This document shows, piece by piece, positions 53,999 to 62,537 of a stretch of 64,000 nt of DNA. The stretch's first letter is position 1. Each line of letters starts with the position of its first letter. The notes beneath the pieces were generated by a model. That model did no database searches. It was not told the origin of the DNA and worked only from the letters and a program-made list of their open reading frames with translations. The stretch is from Granulicella sp. dw_53 (lineage in GTDB: Bacteria > Acidobacteriota > Terriglobia > Terriglobales > Acidobacteriaceae): contig NZ_JAAVUR010000005.1 in assembly GCF_018449545.1 (NCBI RefSeq), positions 124,001-188,000 of the forward strand, given 5' to 3'. The position numbers and the translations under genes are program-made.

Positions 53999-54309
53999 AG
54001 AAACAGACGGATGCTGCTGCTTTGGAACAGTACAGAAAAGAACATGATCGTTGTCTCGGCATCGCTACGATCGAGTTTCGAACGGAGAAGGGCCTGTCTC
54101 AAAGCGAAGTCGCGAAGCGAGCACTAGTTTCCGTTCTGTGGATCCAAAGGCTGGAGACAAATGAACTCCACACAGACTACACAATACGTAGGCTGGACCA
54201 GGTTGCCGGTGCCTTGGGGATCGAGCTCTATGACTTGTATAAACGCGTGAGTGAGATGATGGGGCCACCACCCTGGCTGAAAGGGGAAGGTACGCAAAAC
54301 GATGAGTAA
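53995..54309 (+). CDS. XRE-family HTH regulator
   Basis: 104 residues. The helix-turn-helix at ~25-80 reads TEKGLSQSEVAKRALVSVLW, then IQRLETNELHTDYTIRRLDQ and VAGALGIELYDLY. The start overlaps the previous gene and the stop overlaps the next, so the three form one transcript. It may be a phage-like repressor of the element. Confidence 0.85.
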   Translation: MKKQTDAAALEQYRKEHDRCLGIATIEFRTEKGLSQSEVAKRALVSVLWIQRLETNELHTDYTIRRLDQVAGALGIELYDLYKRVSEMMGPPPWLKGEGTQNDE

Positions 54310-54574
54310 CCCGAAACGTGCTGTGCTGGTGATCGATGAGGCCGAAGGAAAACGAATCCGCCAGTTGTCTTTGGCAGAGCCTTACCCAAGGTCCCAGGAT
54401 ATCTATCTAACCGTCGAGTTTGACGATGAGACGGAAATCTTGATTGAGGTGGGGTGTCGTCCGTGGTTTGGTATCACACATCTTGCCCGTGACGCACATG
54501 GGGAACTAGAGCCAGTGAAACAACCGTTGCGTGGATCAATCCGTTCGCTCACAAAACAAAAGAGCGGTCAGTGA
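54302..54574 (+). CDS. Small hypothetical protein, third gene of HTH operon
   Basis: 90 residues from ATG 54302, eight bases inside the previous stop. It has a compact alternating sequence (VEFDDETEILIEVGCRPWFG, then ITHLARDAHGELEPV) and a basic C-terminus. No family recognised. Its place suggests a regulator-associated protein. Confidence 0.6.
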   Translation: MSNPKRAVLVIDEAEGKRIRQLSLAEPYPRSQDIYLTVEFDDETEILIEVGCRPWFGITHLARDAHGELEPVKQPLRGSIRSLTKQKSGQ

Positions 54575-54730
54575 CCCCAGCGGCCGACCAACGCTCTTAG
54601 CGAAAGAGCACGAGTTTCTACGTTGATAAGTCCGGCACCGCGGCTGTTCCCGGGTGAATGCTTGCAGCTTGCCTAAGTAGATCAGTGGCCCCACAAATCC
54701 AGGCGTTACGAACGCTCAGGACTATTGTCT

Positions 54731-54952
54731 TTAGGGCAGGGAATCGAAGAGTTCTTTGGTCCTGACTGAAAGGGCCAGGGCCAATTTCACTATATTTTCA
54801 AGGGCCACGTTGCGCTCGCCTCGCTCGACTCCGCCGACGTAATTTCTGTGCAGACCTGCACGTTCCGCAAGTTCCTCCTGAGAGTAACCGCGCTGTTCGC
54901 GTAAAGCTCGGAGTGCTTTCCCGAAAATGGATTTCGTCGAGGGCTTAGGCAC
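54731..54952 (-). CDS. XRE-family HTH repressor
   Basis: 73 residues, nearly all [23 protein letters not shown], then [36 protein letters not shown] typical compact controller of the C.AhdI/restriction or phage type. It is read away from a 61-base stretch with direct and inverted repeats (54975-55035), which is its likely operator. Confidence 0.85.
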   Translation of the reverse strand: MPKPSTKSIFGKALRALREQRGYSQEELAERAGLHRNYVGGVERGERNVALENIVKLALALSVRTKELFDSLP

Positions 54953-54974
54953 ACCATAATATTTTTCTCTTGAC

Positions 54975-55035
54975 CACTATGAGTCTACACACTATGAGTA
55001 CATAGGCTTTTTCTGACGAATCAGCCTATGTACTC
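54975..55035. promoter_or_regulatory. Direct and inverted repeat operator region
   Basis: CACTATGAGT is repeated at 54975-54984 and 54990-54999, spaced 15 bases apart. The second copy runs into GAGTACATAGGCT (54996-55008), matched by AGCCTATGTACTC at 55023-55035, a 13-bp inverted repeat with a 14-base loop. Position between the XRE gene and the HD-GYP gene suggests an autoregulated divergent promoter, possibly of the controller-protein type. Confidence 0.65.
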
Positions 55036-55086
55036 GCCCAAAAACATTGCCGGAAGAGGTGACCTATTAAATCCTTAACTTCAGTT

Positions 55087-55686
55087 TTGACCCAGGTGCA
55101 GCATTGGATGAAGGTTGCCTACGATTACGATCCATTGCTGTACTGGCACAGCTTGCATGTGGCGAGCTTCGCAGCGCCATTCACTGCGTACCTTGGATAC
55201 CCTCCTCAAGATCAATATCGAATCGTTCAGGCCTCGCTATTGCACGATCTCGGAAAGATCTATATCCCGCATTCGCTCCTGAACAAGCCTGCACCTTTAT
55301 CCGCAAGGGAGTTTGGAGAGGTGCAGCGTCACCCCGAGATCGGCTACGCGCTGCTCGCAGAAGAGGTACAGGACGATCTGATCCTCGACGTAGTGCTACA
55401 TCACCACGAGCGCCTGGACGGTTCGGGCTACCCGGATCGGCTCCGGGGAACGGAGATCTCCGACTCAGTGAGGTTGGTTACCATCTGCGATATCTACGCC
55501 GCCATGACGGAGGTTCGTCCTTATCGAGCGCAGTTGTCGGCTCAGAAAGCATTCCAGACGATGTGGAGTATGACCGACGGCATCGATTCGATGCTACTAG
55601 ATGTATTTAAGGATTCCCAGATCTGGAAAGAGCGCGAGCCGAAGCTGGCGGAACTATGCCCCATCGATTATAAGCGCGCGAACTAA
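55087..55686 (+). CDS. HD-GYP domain cyclic-di-GMP phosphodiesterase-like protein
   Basis: 199 residues, almost only the HD-GYP domain. Metal-ligand motifs are QASLLHDLGKIYIPHSLL (H53, D54), EVQRHPEIGYALLAEE, LDVVLHHHERLDGSGYPD (the GYP signature), then LVTICDIYAAMTEVRPYR. The catalytic residues appear complete. There is no sensor domain. The first start is TTG 55087. ATG 55108 gives a version seven residues shorter. It would hydrolyse c-di-GMP or another cyclic dinucleotide in the cytoplasm. It may share control with the XRE gene that diverges from it. Confidence 0.9.
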   Translation: MTQVQHWMKVAYDYDPLLYWHSLHVASFAAPFTAYLGYPPQDQYRIVQASLLHDLGKIYIPHSLLNKPAPLSAREFGEVQRHPEIGYALLAEEVQDDLILDVVLHHHERLDGSGYPDRLRGTEISDSVRLVTICDIYAAMTEVRPYRAQLSAQKAFQTMWSMTDGIDSMLLDVFKDSQIWKEREPKLAELCPIDYKRAN

Positions 55687-55935
55687 TCGGACAGTGATCG
55701 ATGGTTATGCGGGATCCGCTATAAATACACTGCAATCGAGAAGCGGATTTGAGGCTGGCCCGCGTCCTGCGAGACCTCTGTGCTCTTCCACTTCACTTCC
55801 CAACAAAGCTTCTGCAGAGAATTCCGTAAGGCATTTCTTATCGATAGTTCGTTTTTAGTGTCGAATCGTTTGTGAGACGTTGACGAATTCCTGAATAGGA
55901 GAAAAGATGTTGCCAAAGGATCGGAAGGAGATTAG

Positions 55936-56139
55936 ATGATCGAATGCGCCGAATTGGAAAATAAAGTGATCAGGAGTCTGAAGATCTTTCAGGAGCCCAC
56001 TCCAGAAATACATATTGAGTTTGCCGATGGCACAATCTTTTCCGCTAGTCTGAACGCAACCTTGTCCGTCGACGCAAAGTGTATTCGCGACGAAGGCGGC
56101 GAACCAATAGTGCTAACTCAATACACCCCTGCAGTCTGA
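55936..56139 (+). CDS. Small hypothetical protein
   Basis: 67 residues behind a clear GAAGGAGATT site. The regular pattern (SLKIFQEPTPEIHIEFADGT, then IFSASLNATLSVDAKCIRDE) suggests a folded beta-rich protein. No domain is known to me. It is convergent with the LysR gene. Confidence 0.6.
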   Translation: MIECAELENKVIRSLKIFQEPTPEIHIEFADGTIFSASLNATLSVDAKCIRDEGGEPIVLTQYTPAV

Positions 56140-56180
56140 ATGCTTATCGAATTGTCGCTTCTAGCCGCAAGGTCGGAGTT

Positions 56181-57107
56181 CTATGCCAGTCTTTGCAACT
56201 GGGATCCTTTATTCCGCAGAGCCCTCAGGTAGCTTCTGACGAAGCTGTTCACCAGCCTAGAATCATTGTCAGCTCGCAAAAATAGCGAAGTGTGCAGGAC
56301 CAACTCCTCATCCCTAAGCGGGCGAAAGACGATCCCATCCTCCCGTGCTCGAAGGGCGGTCGATTGAGTAAGGAACGTGATGCAATCCTGTTCCAGAATC
56401 AACGGATACGCCTCCTGGGCAGTCAGAATGTGCTGCACTTCTTTGACGTTGATCCTCTGTCGACTGACGATCTCGAAGATTCTTTCGTACAGAATGGGAT
56501 GGACCGTTTTGGAAAACACGGCCCAGCACTTGTCTGTGAGTTCCTGAAGCGCTACTGTCGCATTCAACGCGCGTGGATCATCTTCACTCAATGCGACATA
56601 CAAGGGAGCGGATGTGAGTGGAGTGTTGGTTAGACTCCTTGGGGTTCCCGCCTCGGTCGCGATGGCGAAGTCCACTCTTCCGGTTGCGACCGATTGCACC
56701 AGGTCAAGCGAAAAACCGCTTTCGAGGTGTACCTTGACGATCGGGTACTGGGGAAGTTCTACCGTGAATAGCGCCGTGATCAGATCGGGGTCGGTATACG
56801 GAGTCCGGCCTACCGAGATGACTCGCTCGGCTCCATTCTCCGCAGCGCGTGCAAGATGGACCGCACGTTGCGCATGAAGGACAGCCAACCTTGCTTCGCG
56901 CAGAAATTCCTCGCCGGCCAGAGTAAGCGCAACGCGCCTCTTGTCTCGTTCGAACAGCGCGAACCCCAGATATTTTTCAAGCTCGCGGATTTGTTTTGTT
57001 AGTGCGGATTGGGTGATGTGTAGACGATTCGCAGCGCGCGTGTAGTTCAATTCATCGGCGAGTGCGATCACAGCCTCTTGAAAGCGAACTTCGACAGCGG
57101 TAGACAT
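56181..57107 (-). CDS. LysR-family transcriptional regulator
   Basis: 308 residues from ATG 57107 (28 residues shorter than the longest frame, which has no support). The N-terminal winged HTH reads EAVIALADELNYTRAANRLH, then ITQSALTKQIRELEKYLGFA, LFERDKRRVALT. The C-terminal effector domain begins VISVGRTPYTDPDLIT. The diverging gene that a LysR would control is missing from the expected place upstream. The nearest rightward gene is the small HTH at 57448. Ligand unknown. Confidence 0.9.
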   Translation of the reverse strand: MSTAVEVRFQEAVIALADELNYTRAANRLHITQSALTKQIRELEKYLGFALFERDKRRVALTLAGEEFLREARLAVLHAQRAVHLARAAENGAERVISVGRTPYTDPDLITALFTVELPQYPIVKVHLESGFSLDLVQSVATGRVDFAIATEAGTPRSLTNTPLTSAPLYVALSEDDPRALNATVALQELTDKCWAVFSKTVHPILYERIFEIVSRQRINVKEVQHILTAQEAYPLILEQDCITFLTQSTALRAREDGIVFRPLRDEELVLHTSLFLRADNDSRLVNSFVRSYLRALRNKGSQLQRLA

Positions 57108-57447
57108 GAGACCCCTTTTCTCTGTTAGGAAGGGACGTTCACGTTCTGCCACGGGCATCCTCGTTTGCCCCGAGGCTTTAGATCGCCACATTTGCCTGTG
57201 GAAATCTCCCAGCCATTTTCCTCTTTTGTGAGGATTTCGTAAAGACCACCTGGATCCACGACTCCAGGAATCGAGCGAGGTCTCACATCACTGCGATTTC
57301 AGAGACGCATTATTTCGCGAGCTAAGCGTCGTTATTCCACAATGGAATGACACTCTCCCGAAATTTCATTGGACGATTGGGACTTGAAGCGCGACCCTCG
57401 CTTGTAAGAAAGGCAACGCAGCACTTGCGTGCAGAAGAGGAGTCATC

Positions 57448-57669
57448 ATGTTCCACGAGAAGAAGCCACCGGCGAGTGCAGGAGGGCCAGATGGCCGTCC
57501 CCAAATCGACAGGGAGCTCTTGCTTGATAGCCATCAAGCGGCGGCCATTTTGAAGGTTCATCCGAGACTTGTGCATCGGGGCGAGATCGCCACCGTGCAT
57601 GTAGGGAAGCTGTGGAGCTTCAGGGCATCGGCGCTTGCAGAATGGATCGACAGAGGACTTGCAAGCTAA
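57448..57669 (+). CDS. Excisionase-like HTH_17 protein
   Basis: 73 residues behind AGAGGAG. The HTH is RELLLDSHQAAAILKVHPRL, then VHRGEIATVHVGKLWSFRAS, ALAEWIDRGLAS, the pattern of DNA-binding excisionases. It lies 690 bases from the integrase end, with a second similar gene between them, and could be the directionality factor. Confidence 0.75.
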   Translation: MFHEKKPPASAGGPDGRPQIDRELLLDSHQAAAILKVHPRLVHRGEIATVHVGKLWSFRASALAEWIDRGLAS

Positions 57670-57969
57670 CGCTAAAAACATCGCAAAATCGGCCAATGGG
57701 ATGCACAGTTGTTTACGAACAGTCTTGAGAGCCTGCCAAAGGCGTTAGGCCACGAGATTTCGCAGCAGCGCGCCTATAGGCCGGAGTATGCTATCGCTCA
57801 CCCGAGCAGCAGATCACACCAGCGCTGGACAGAGAGGCGAGCATGGTTTGGAGTTGAGTCTTTGAAAACGTCCCAGTTGAGGGATGAGGCGTCATGGTAG
57901 GCAAATCACGGTAGCTCAAGACGGGGACGTTCAGAACACGCAAGAGAATCTTGTAGAGGAGATGAAACT

Positions 57970-58278
57970 ATGTCGGCGGAATGGGACATTAATTTCGAGA
58001 GAGGCAAGGTTAAGTCGCGACAACGGGAGTACAGAGGGACAGAATTCAGGGATGGTCTCAAAAAGCTTCCCCAGCGGGTCACCGTGGCACCCGAAGACAA
58101 GCTGCTGGTGAGCCGTGAAGAGGCCGCTCAACTTCTGTCTATTAGCCAGCGTGGTCTTGACTACCTTGTGGCGTCGAAACGTTTGCCGATCCGGAGAATC
58201 GGAGGACGAGTTCTTATTCCCGTAGCCGACCTTCGGAAGTATGCTCGCTGTGATCATCCGGAACGAATCGTCGGCTGA
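57970..58278 (+). CDS. Excisionase-like HTH_17 protein near integrase
   Basis: 102 residues behind TAGAGGAG. The N-terminal half is charged and unassigned. The HTH_17 is KLLVSREEAAQLLSISQRGL, then DYLVASKRLPIRRIGGRVLI, PVADLRKYARC. It is convergent with the integrase and the closest candidate to its recombination directionality factor (Xis). Confidence 0.8.
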   Translation: MSAEWDINFERGKVKSRQREYRGTEFRDGLKKLPQRVTVAPEDKLLVSREEAAQLLSISQRGLDYLVASKRLPIRRIGGRVLIPVADLRKYARCDHPERIVG

Positions 58279-58355
58279 AGCGGTGCGGCACACTTCATTT
58301 GCATGGGGGAACGATCACGTACGGTTAACCCGGATCACACCGATAACCTTGCGGA

Positions 58356-59633
58356 TCAAGCTGCTCTTTTGCTGTTCAAAATGGATACAGCATTCTCTAG
58401 ATGTCGTTGGTCCATGTGGGCATAACGCGCAGTCATCTGGATTGTTTTGTGGCCGGCGAGTTCCTGGATCGTCTTAAGGGGAACGCCAGCCTGGGCTAAA
58501 CGGGAACAAAATGTATGCCTGTTGTCGTGCCAGCGGTAGTTTTTCACCTTGGCCTTTTTGAGCGTTTCAATCCACCACTTCTTGTTATCGCCGATCCCAA
58601 ATATGGAATCCGAAGGAGCCTGATTGGGCATGTCTTCAGCGCGATTCTTGCGCGACAAGTCCATGGCAAGAAGCGCCCTAAATGCCCCATAGACATCGTC
58701 GTTCATAGGTATATAGCGAACTTCACCGTTTTTTGTCTCACGGACTGAAATGCGGCGACGCTCGAGATCCACGTCTGGCCTCTGAAGGCCATACTGCTCG
58801 CCCTTCCGCATACCTGTCCCAAGTGAAATAGTAAGCTCATGGATGCGATGCTCCAGCCGTTTCCGCATCTGCTTGTTCAACGTTGGGCAAGCGTCCACCG
58901 CATTCTGCAAGACCTTACGGATTCTTTCTTCTTCCTCCTCGCGCAGAAAGCGAATCACACCGTTGCCGATTTTTTTCTGTTTTACATCGCGAGCAGGATT
59001 CACTTGAACCTTGTCCCGTTCCTTGCCATAGCGGTATATGGACGAGAGCGTGACCTTAAGGCGATTGCGAGAAGCTGGAGCTAATGGTTTACCCGTCCTG
59101 TCATTTTTTACGGAGTCAAGCCAATCTGCGAGTTCAGGCGGCCTGATCGATGCAGCCACACGATCTCCGAACTCCCGCTTGATTAGGCCGATGCGGTAGA
59201 CCGGATTCCTTTGGTCTTTGTACTCTTTCGGATTACGCTGGATATGGCGCAATAGGTCATCGCACAACTCGCTGACTGTGACCGAACCAGTGACGATCGG
59301 GGTGGCTCTCAGATCGTTAGCGGTCTGAGGTTTCTCTTTGGCTGTCTTTGGAATGTAGCCTTCTCGATCATCCCTGATCTTATGAATCGTGGCCAAATGA
59401 GCAATCGCCTTTTTCATGCCGGCCTTGTTGGGGCCAAAAGACTTCTTTACGCCAACGCCCTTGACCTTATAGCGGGCGTACCAGTAGCCATTGCGTTCAT
59501 AAAGGCCAGGGAAATCCTCATGGGCGAACATTGAACCGATGGTCCTTGCTGTAAGGTTGGCAGCCACATCCACCTCCAAAATCTCGGCTTCAGAATACGC
59601 CAAAGTGGCACACCTTTGGTACACCACGGCCAA
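58356..59633 (-). CDS. Tyrosine site-specific integrase
   Basis: 425 residues. The arm-binding/SAM-like N-terminal region extends to about 190. The catalytic domain has SLGTGMRKGEQYGLQRPDVD (first Arg), YRWHDNRHTFCSRLAQAGVP (H-x-x-R) and IQELAGHKTIQMTARYAHMD (His and nucleophile Tyr). All five residues are present. The start lies only 117 bases from the tRNA 3' fragment at 59751-59801, the arrangement expected for an integrase next to its own att site. A shorter start a few dozen residues in is possible. It would integrate the element at a tRNA-Arg gene. Confidence 0.93.
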   Translation of the reverse strand: MAVVYQRCATLAYSEAEILEVDVAANLTARTIGSMFAHEDFPGLYERNGYWYARYKVKGVGVKKSFGPNKAGMKKAIAHLATIHKIRDDREGYIPKTAKEKPQTANDLRATPIVTGSVTVSELCDDLLRHIQRNPKEYKDQRNPVYRIGLIKREFGDRVAASIRPPELADWLDSVKNDRTGKPLAPASRNRLKVTLSSIYRYGKERDKVQVNPARDVKQKKIGNGVIRFLREEEEERIRKVLQNAVDACPTLNKQMRKRLEHRIHELTISLGTGMRKGEQYGLQRPDVDLERRRISVRETKNGEVRYIPMNDDVYGAFRALLAMDLSRKNRAEDMPNQAPSDSIFGIGDNKKWWIETLKKAKVKNYRWHDNRHTFCSRLAQAGVPLKTIQELAGHKTIQMTARYAHMDQRHLENAVSILNSKRAA

Positions 59634-59750
59634 ATTTTAATGCAGGATATTGCAACTGTTTTCAAAATCAGGAAGCATCACTAAGCCGAGTTATTACAAG
59701 GCATTAGACGCATCGGCCTGCAATCCTTCGAAGTGGAATGCAATGCCTTG

Positions 59751-59801
59751 AGCGCACTCCTAACGCGAAGGTCGCAGGTTGGACTCCTGCCCGGGCCACC
59801 A
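59751..59801 (+). other. tRNA-Arg(CCU) 3' fragment, right attachment site
   Basis: The sequence contains a CTCCTAA anticodon-loop-like segment (59756-59762), AGGTC, a T-arm (GCAGG, loop TTGGACT, CCTGC at 59774-59790), acceptor CCGGGCC and ACCA, ending at 59801. The matching D-arm and 5' acceptor half are missing upstream. It looks like the 3' ~50 bases of tRNA-Arg(CCU), the normal target of tyrosine integrases, with a few mutations (the T-loop has G where C is usual). An intact copy is expected at the other end of the element, outside the window. Confidence 0.75.
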
Positions 59802-60135
59802 CTCAAGTTATGACAACTACGTGGTTTATGTAGAGGGCTTGTTTTTGCTGTGGGTCCTAGGTATGTGCTGTTCTCGGCGCGTGGAGTGCGGAGTCGTCTT
59901 GTTGGCTCACCACGCTTAGGGTCAGACTAAACGCTATGGATAGGCGTTTGGTGTTGACACTCGGGGATAGTTCTCATAACCTTCATCAACCAAAGCAATC
60001 ATTTTGATCGACTTTCGCAATCGCTCCGGGGAGATAGCTGGGATTATCCGGGGTGAATTAGATCACTTATTGAAATAAATCAAATGAGCCGCGTTTTTGC
60101 AATGCGGACGTTGCCGTAGTTTCTGGAGGTTCTGG
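59802..60135. other. Intergenic region next to the right boundary
   Basis: 334 bases between the tRNA fragment and the first chromosomal-looking gene. It contains no gene I can support. It should include the promoter of the Tat-signal operon. Confidence 0.4.
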
Positions 60136-61104
60136 ATGCTTCGACGAGAGTTCTTGAGTTCTGGATTGAGCGCGGGACTTCTCTGTGGAGCCAGTGCTAC
60201 GCCGGCGGGTGCGTTGGCTCGGGCGATGCTTTCTGCCGACTCTGCTTTGATGGAGATGGCGCCGGTTACCTGGAAGCCGATGGCTCTGGGGTTGCTGATC
60301 AAACCTGCACGCGATCCTGAGGGAACTATTGGACGGGTCAAGCAGCTTGGATTTTCTAACTGCTTTTTCTCGTTGGACGACTATCTGGGTAAGTACACGA
60401 AGGCTCTTGCCGAGCAGTTACACGGACTGCTCGATAAGTATAGGGTTACAGCGACTACGGCGGAAGTTGTTCAGCCTGGACCTTTGAAGTGGAACTTTAC
60501 CGAGGGGCCTGCGACGATTGGCGTGGTCCCGCGGGCGACACGGACGGCGCGTGTGGACGCGTTGAAGCAGACCTCAGATTTTGCAAAGCTGCTTGGCATT
60601 CCGTATGTGCAGACGCATTGCGGGTTCATTCCTGAGGATCCTGCAGATCCGCTCTATGAAGAGACGGTGCTAACGATTCGCGGCCTTGCGGAGCACTGCG
60701 CGGGGAACGGTCAGTCTTTTCTGATGGAGACGGGGCAGGAGACTCCGACGACCATGTTGCGGGTTATTCGGGATGTGAACAATCCAAGTCTCGGAGTGGG
60801 GCTGGATACGGCTAACCTCATCTTGTACGGCAAGGCGAATCCTGTCGATGCGGTCGATATTCTTGGTCCGTATATCAAGAGCATGCATGCGAAGGACGGT
60901 CGATGGCCTACCGATCCGGCGAAGCTTGGGCAAGAGGTGGTGATTGGAGAGGGGCTGGTTGATTTCAAACAGGTCTTCGTCAAGCTCAAGAAGCTGGGTT
61001 ATACAGGAGCGATTACTATCGAGCGTGAGACGTCGGGCCCGCAGCAGGTGGAAGATGTGAGGCGGGAGAAGATTTATCTCGAGCGCATCCTTTCGCAGAT
61101 CTAG
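60136..61104 (+). CDS. Tat-exported sugar phosphate isomerase/epimerase-like TIM-barrel
   Basis: 322 residues from ATG 60136 with GGAGG upstream. The longer frame at 60097 is less likely. A twin-arginine-type start (MLRREFLSSGLSAGLLCGAS) precedes a xylose-isomerase-like TIM barrel: IGRVKQLGFSNCFFSLDDYL, YVQTHCGFIPEDP, SFLMETGQETPTTM, VGLDTANLILYGKANPVDA, IKSMHAKDGRWP and AITIERETSG, with the usual Glu, Asp and His metal ligands. It probably isomerises a sugar or inositol-type substrate. It heads the Gfo/Idh/MocA and M81 gene set. Confidence 0.85.
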   Translation: MLRREFLSSGLSAGLLCGASATPAGALARAMLSADSALMEMAPVTWKPMALGLLIKPARDPEGTIGRVKQLGFSNCFFSLDDYLGKYTKALAEQLHGLLDKYRVTATTAEVVQPGPLKWNFTEGPATIGVVPRATRTARVDALKQTSDFAKLLGIPYVQTHCGFIPEDPADPLYEETVLTIRGLAEHCAGNGQSFLMETGQETPTTMLRVIRDVNNPSLGVGLDTANLILYGKANPVDAVDILGPYIKSMHAKDGRWPTDPAKLGQEVVIGEGLVDFKQVFVKLKKLGYTGAITIERETSGPQQVEDVRREKIYLERILSQI

Positions 61105-61167
61105 CTACAGGTTTGGTCACATATTTCGTCACAGGTCTGCAATGGTCAGGCTGGGAGAATCTAGGAC

Positions 61168-62436
61168 ATGGATCGAAGGAAGTTCATAACGAAGGCGGCG
61201 GCCGCTTCAGGACTTTTGATTTTGAAGTCGAAGACGGTGTTTGGGTATCAGGCCAACTCCGCTGTGCGTCTCGGGCTGCTTGGTTGCGGCAATCGCGGGA
61301 CCTCGGTCGCCACCTCGTTTGCGAATAATACGGGCGCCCGCATCGTCGCGCTGGCGGATATCTTTCCTGACCAGTTGGCGAAGGGGAAGACTCACTTCGA
61401 TGCGGTGAATGGCAAGCTTGGACATGGAGCGATCGATCCAAAGCTTATGTTTCGTGGGCATACTGCTTACCAGCAGCTTGCGGCTTCTTCTGAGGTGGAT
61501 GCGGTTCAGATCTCGACGCCGCCCTGGTTTCATGTTGAGCATCTGGATGGCGTGGTGAGTGCGGGAAAGCATGCTTATTGCGAGAAGCCTGTGGGCGTCG
61601 ATATTGCACAGACGGAGCGTGCGCTTGCCATTGCGAAGCGGGTAGACGGCAAGGTGAGCATGGATGTTGGGTTTCAGATTCGCAGCGCTCCGCCGTTTGT
61701 TGAGATTGTGCGTAGGATTCATGCGGGCCAGATCGGCAAGATCGCTGCGATCTCCGCGCACTACAACGCGCCTGCTTCGAGTTATCCGGATCGCACAGGC
61801 ATGGCTGCGGATGAGCTCAGGTTGCGGGATTGGTTGTGGGACCGGACTCTCTCTGGAGATATCCTGCTGGAGCAGAATATCCATGTGATCGATGTTTGTA
61901 ACTGGATCATGGGGGCTCCTCCGATCAAGGCCGTGGCGAAGAGCAGCCGCATGGCGGTCAAGCACTTCGGCAATACTTCGGATAACTATGAGGTGATCTT
62001 TACTTATCCGGGTGAGGTCGAGCTTAGCTTCTCCTCGACGCAGTTTGGGCATAACGGCTACTTCGATGTCGCAGAGCGGGTCTTCGGCGATGCGGGTATC
62101 GCCGAGGCGCCTTATTCCGGGCCGTTGCGCATTCTGGGGGCCGATCCGTGGACATGGGATGGAAGTGAAGCTCAGGATAATGCACCTGGCAAGTTCGCCG
62201 CGGACGGCGCGTTTACGAACAACCTGGCCCTCGCCGATCCTATGAAGGACCGCAGCTTTATCGAGAGCATTACTTCGGGTAAGTTTCATAACCAAATTGC
62301 GGCGGGTGTGGAGAGTGCACGCAGTTGCATGCTGGGCCGTCAGGCGGCGGTGTTGGGGCGCGAGCTCACCTGGAGCGAGATGATGAAGCACCCGGAGAAG
62401 TATTCGCTCAACATGGATGTGACGAAGTTCAACTAG
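61168..62436 (+). CDS. Tat-exported Gfo/Idh/MocA family oxidoreductase
   Basis: 422 residues. A Tat-type leader (MDRRKFITKAAAASGLLIL) is followed by the NAD-binding fold VRLGLLGCGNRGTSVATSFA, then the catalytic-region YCEKPVGVDIAQTERA and a conserved WDRTLSGDILLEQNIHVIDV. The C-terminal domain reads GAPPIKAVAKSSRMAVKHFG. Acidobacterial and planctomycetal members of this group act outside the cytoplasm on sugars. The pair with the TIM-barrel enzyme is common. Confidence 0.9.
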   Translation: MDRRKFITKAAAASGLLILKSKTVFGYQANSAVRLGLLGCGNRGTSVATSFANNTGARIVALADIFPDQLAKGKTHFDAVNGKLGHGAIDPKLMFRGHTAYQQLAASSEVDAVQISTPPWFHVEHLDGVVSAGKHAYCEKPVGVDIAQTERALAIAKRVDGKVSMDVGFQIRSAPPFVEIVRRIHAGQIGKIAAISAHYNAPASSYPDRTGMAADELRLRDWLWDRTLSGDILLEQNIHVIDVCNWIMGAPPIKAVAKSSRMAVKHFGNTSDNYEVIFTYPGEVELSFSSTQFGHNGYFDVAERVFGDAGIAEAPYSGPLRILGADPWTWDGSEAQDNAPGKFAADGAFTNNLALADPMKDRSFIESITSGKFHNQIAAGVESARSCMLGRQAAVLGRELTWSEMMKHPEKYSLNMDVTKFN

Positions 62437-62537
62437 AGGTTCTTGCAGCGATGGTTCGGTTGTGGAGGCGTTTTATGCGTGGGCCTCGATGTTCTCTCAA
62501 GCTATGACGTTCAATTTATTAGTAATGGAAGGAAAGT

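Larger units (their letters stand above)
1..59801. mobile_element. Integrated conjugative element / composite genomic island (left end outside window)
   Basis: Conjugation genes lie at the left (VirB-like ATPase, coupling protein, MobF relaxase). A tyrosine integrase with excisionase-like genes lies at the right, directly followed by a tRNA 3' fragment at 59751-59801. Between them are defence-like cargo, an interrupted ardC-like gene and many broken genes, which is typical of an integrated mobile tract. Genes beyond 59.8 kb look chromosomal. The secreted-protein block at 38-49 kb could be cargo or older chromosomal DNA between two islands, so the claim of a single element is an inference. Confidence 0.55.

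Noticed and set aside
59751-59801. Complete tRNA-Arg gene
   Set aside because: The 5' half (acceptor and D-arm) is not present upstream and the anticodon stem does not pair fully, so it is an attachment-site fragment.
61207-62391. 394-codon minus-strand frame opposite the Gfo/Idh/MocA gene
   Set aside because: Arg/His/Leu-rich with no domain and exactly antisense to a recognised enzyme, so it is a shadow frame.
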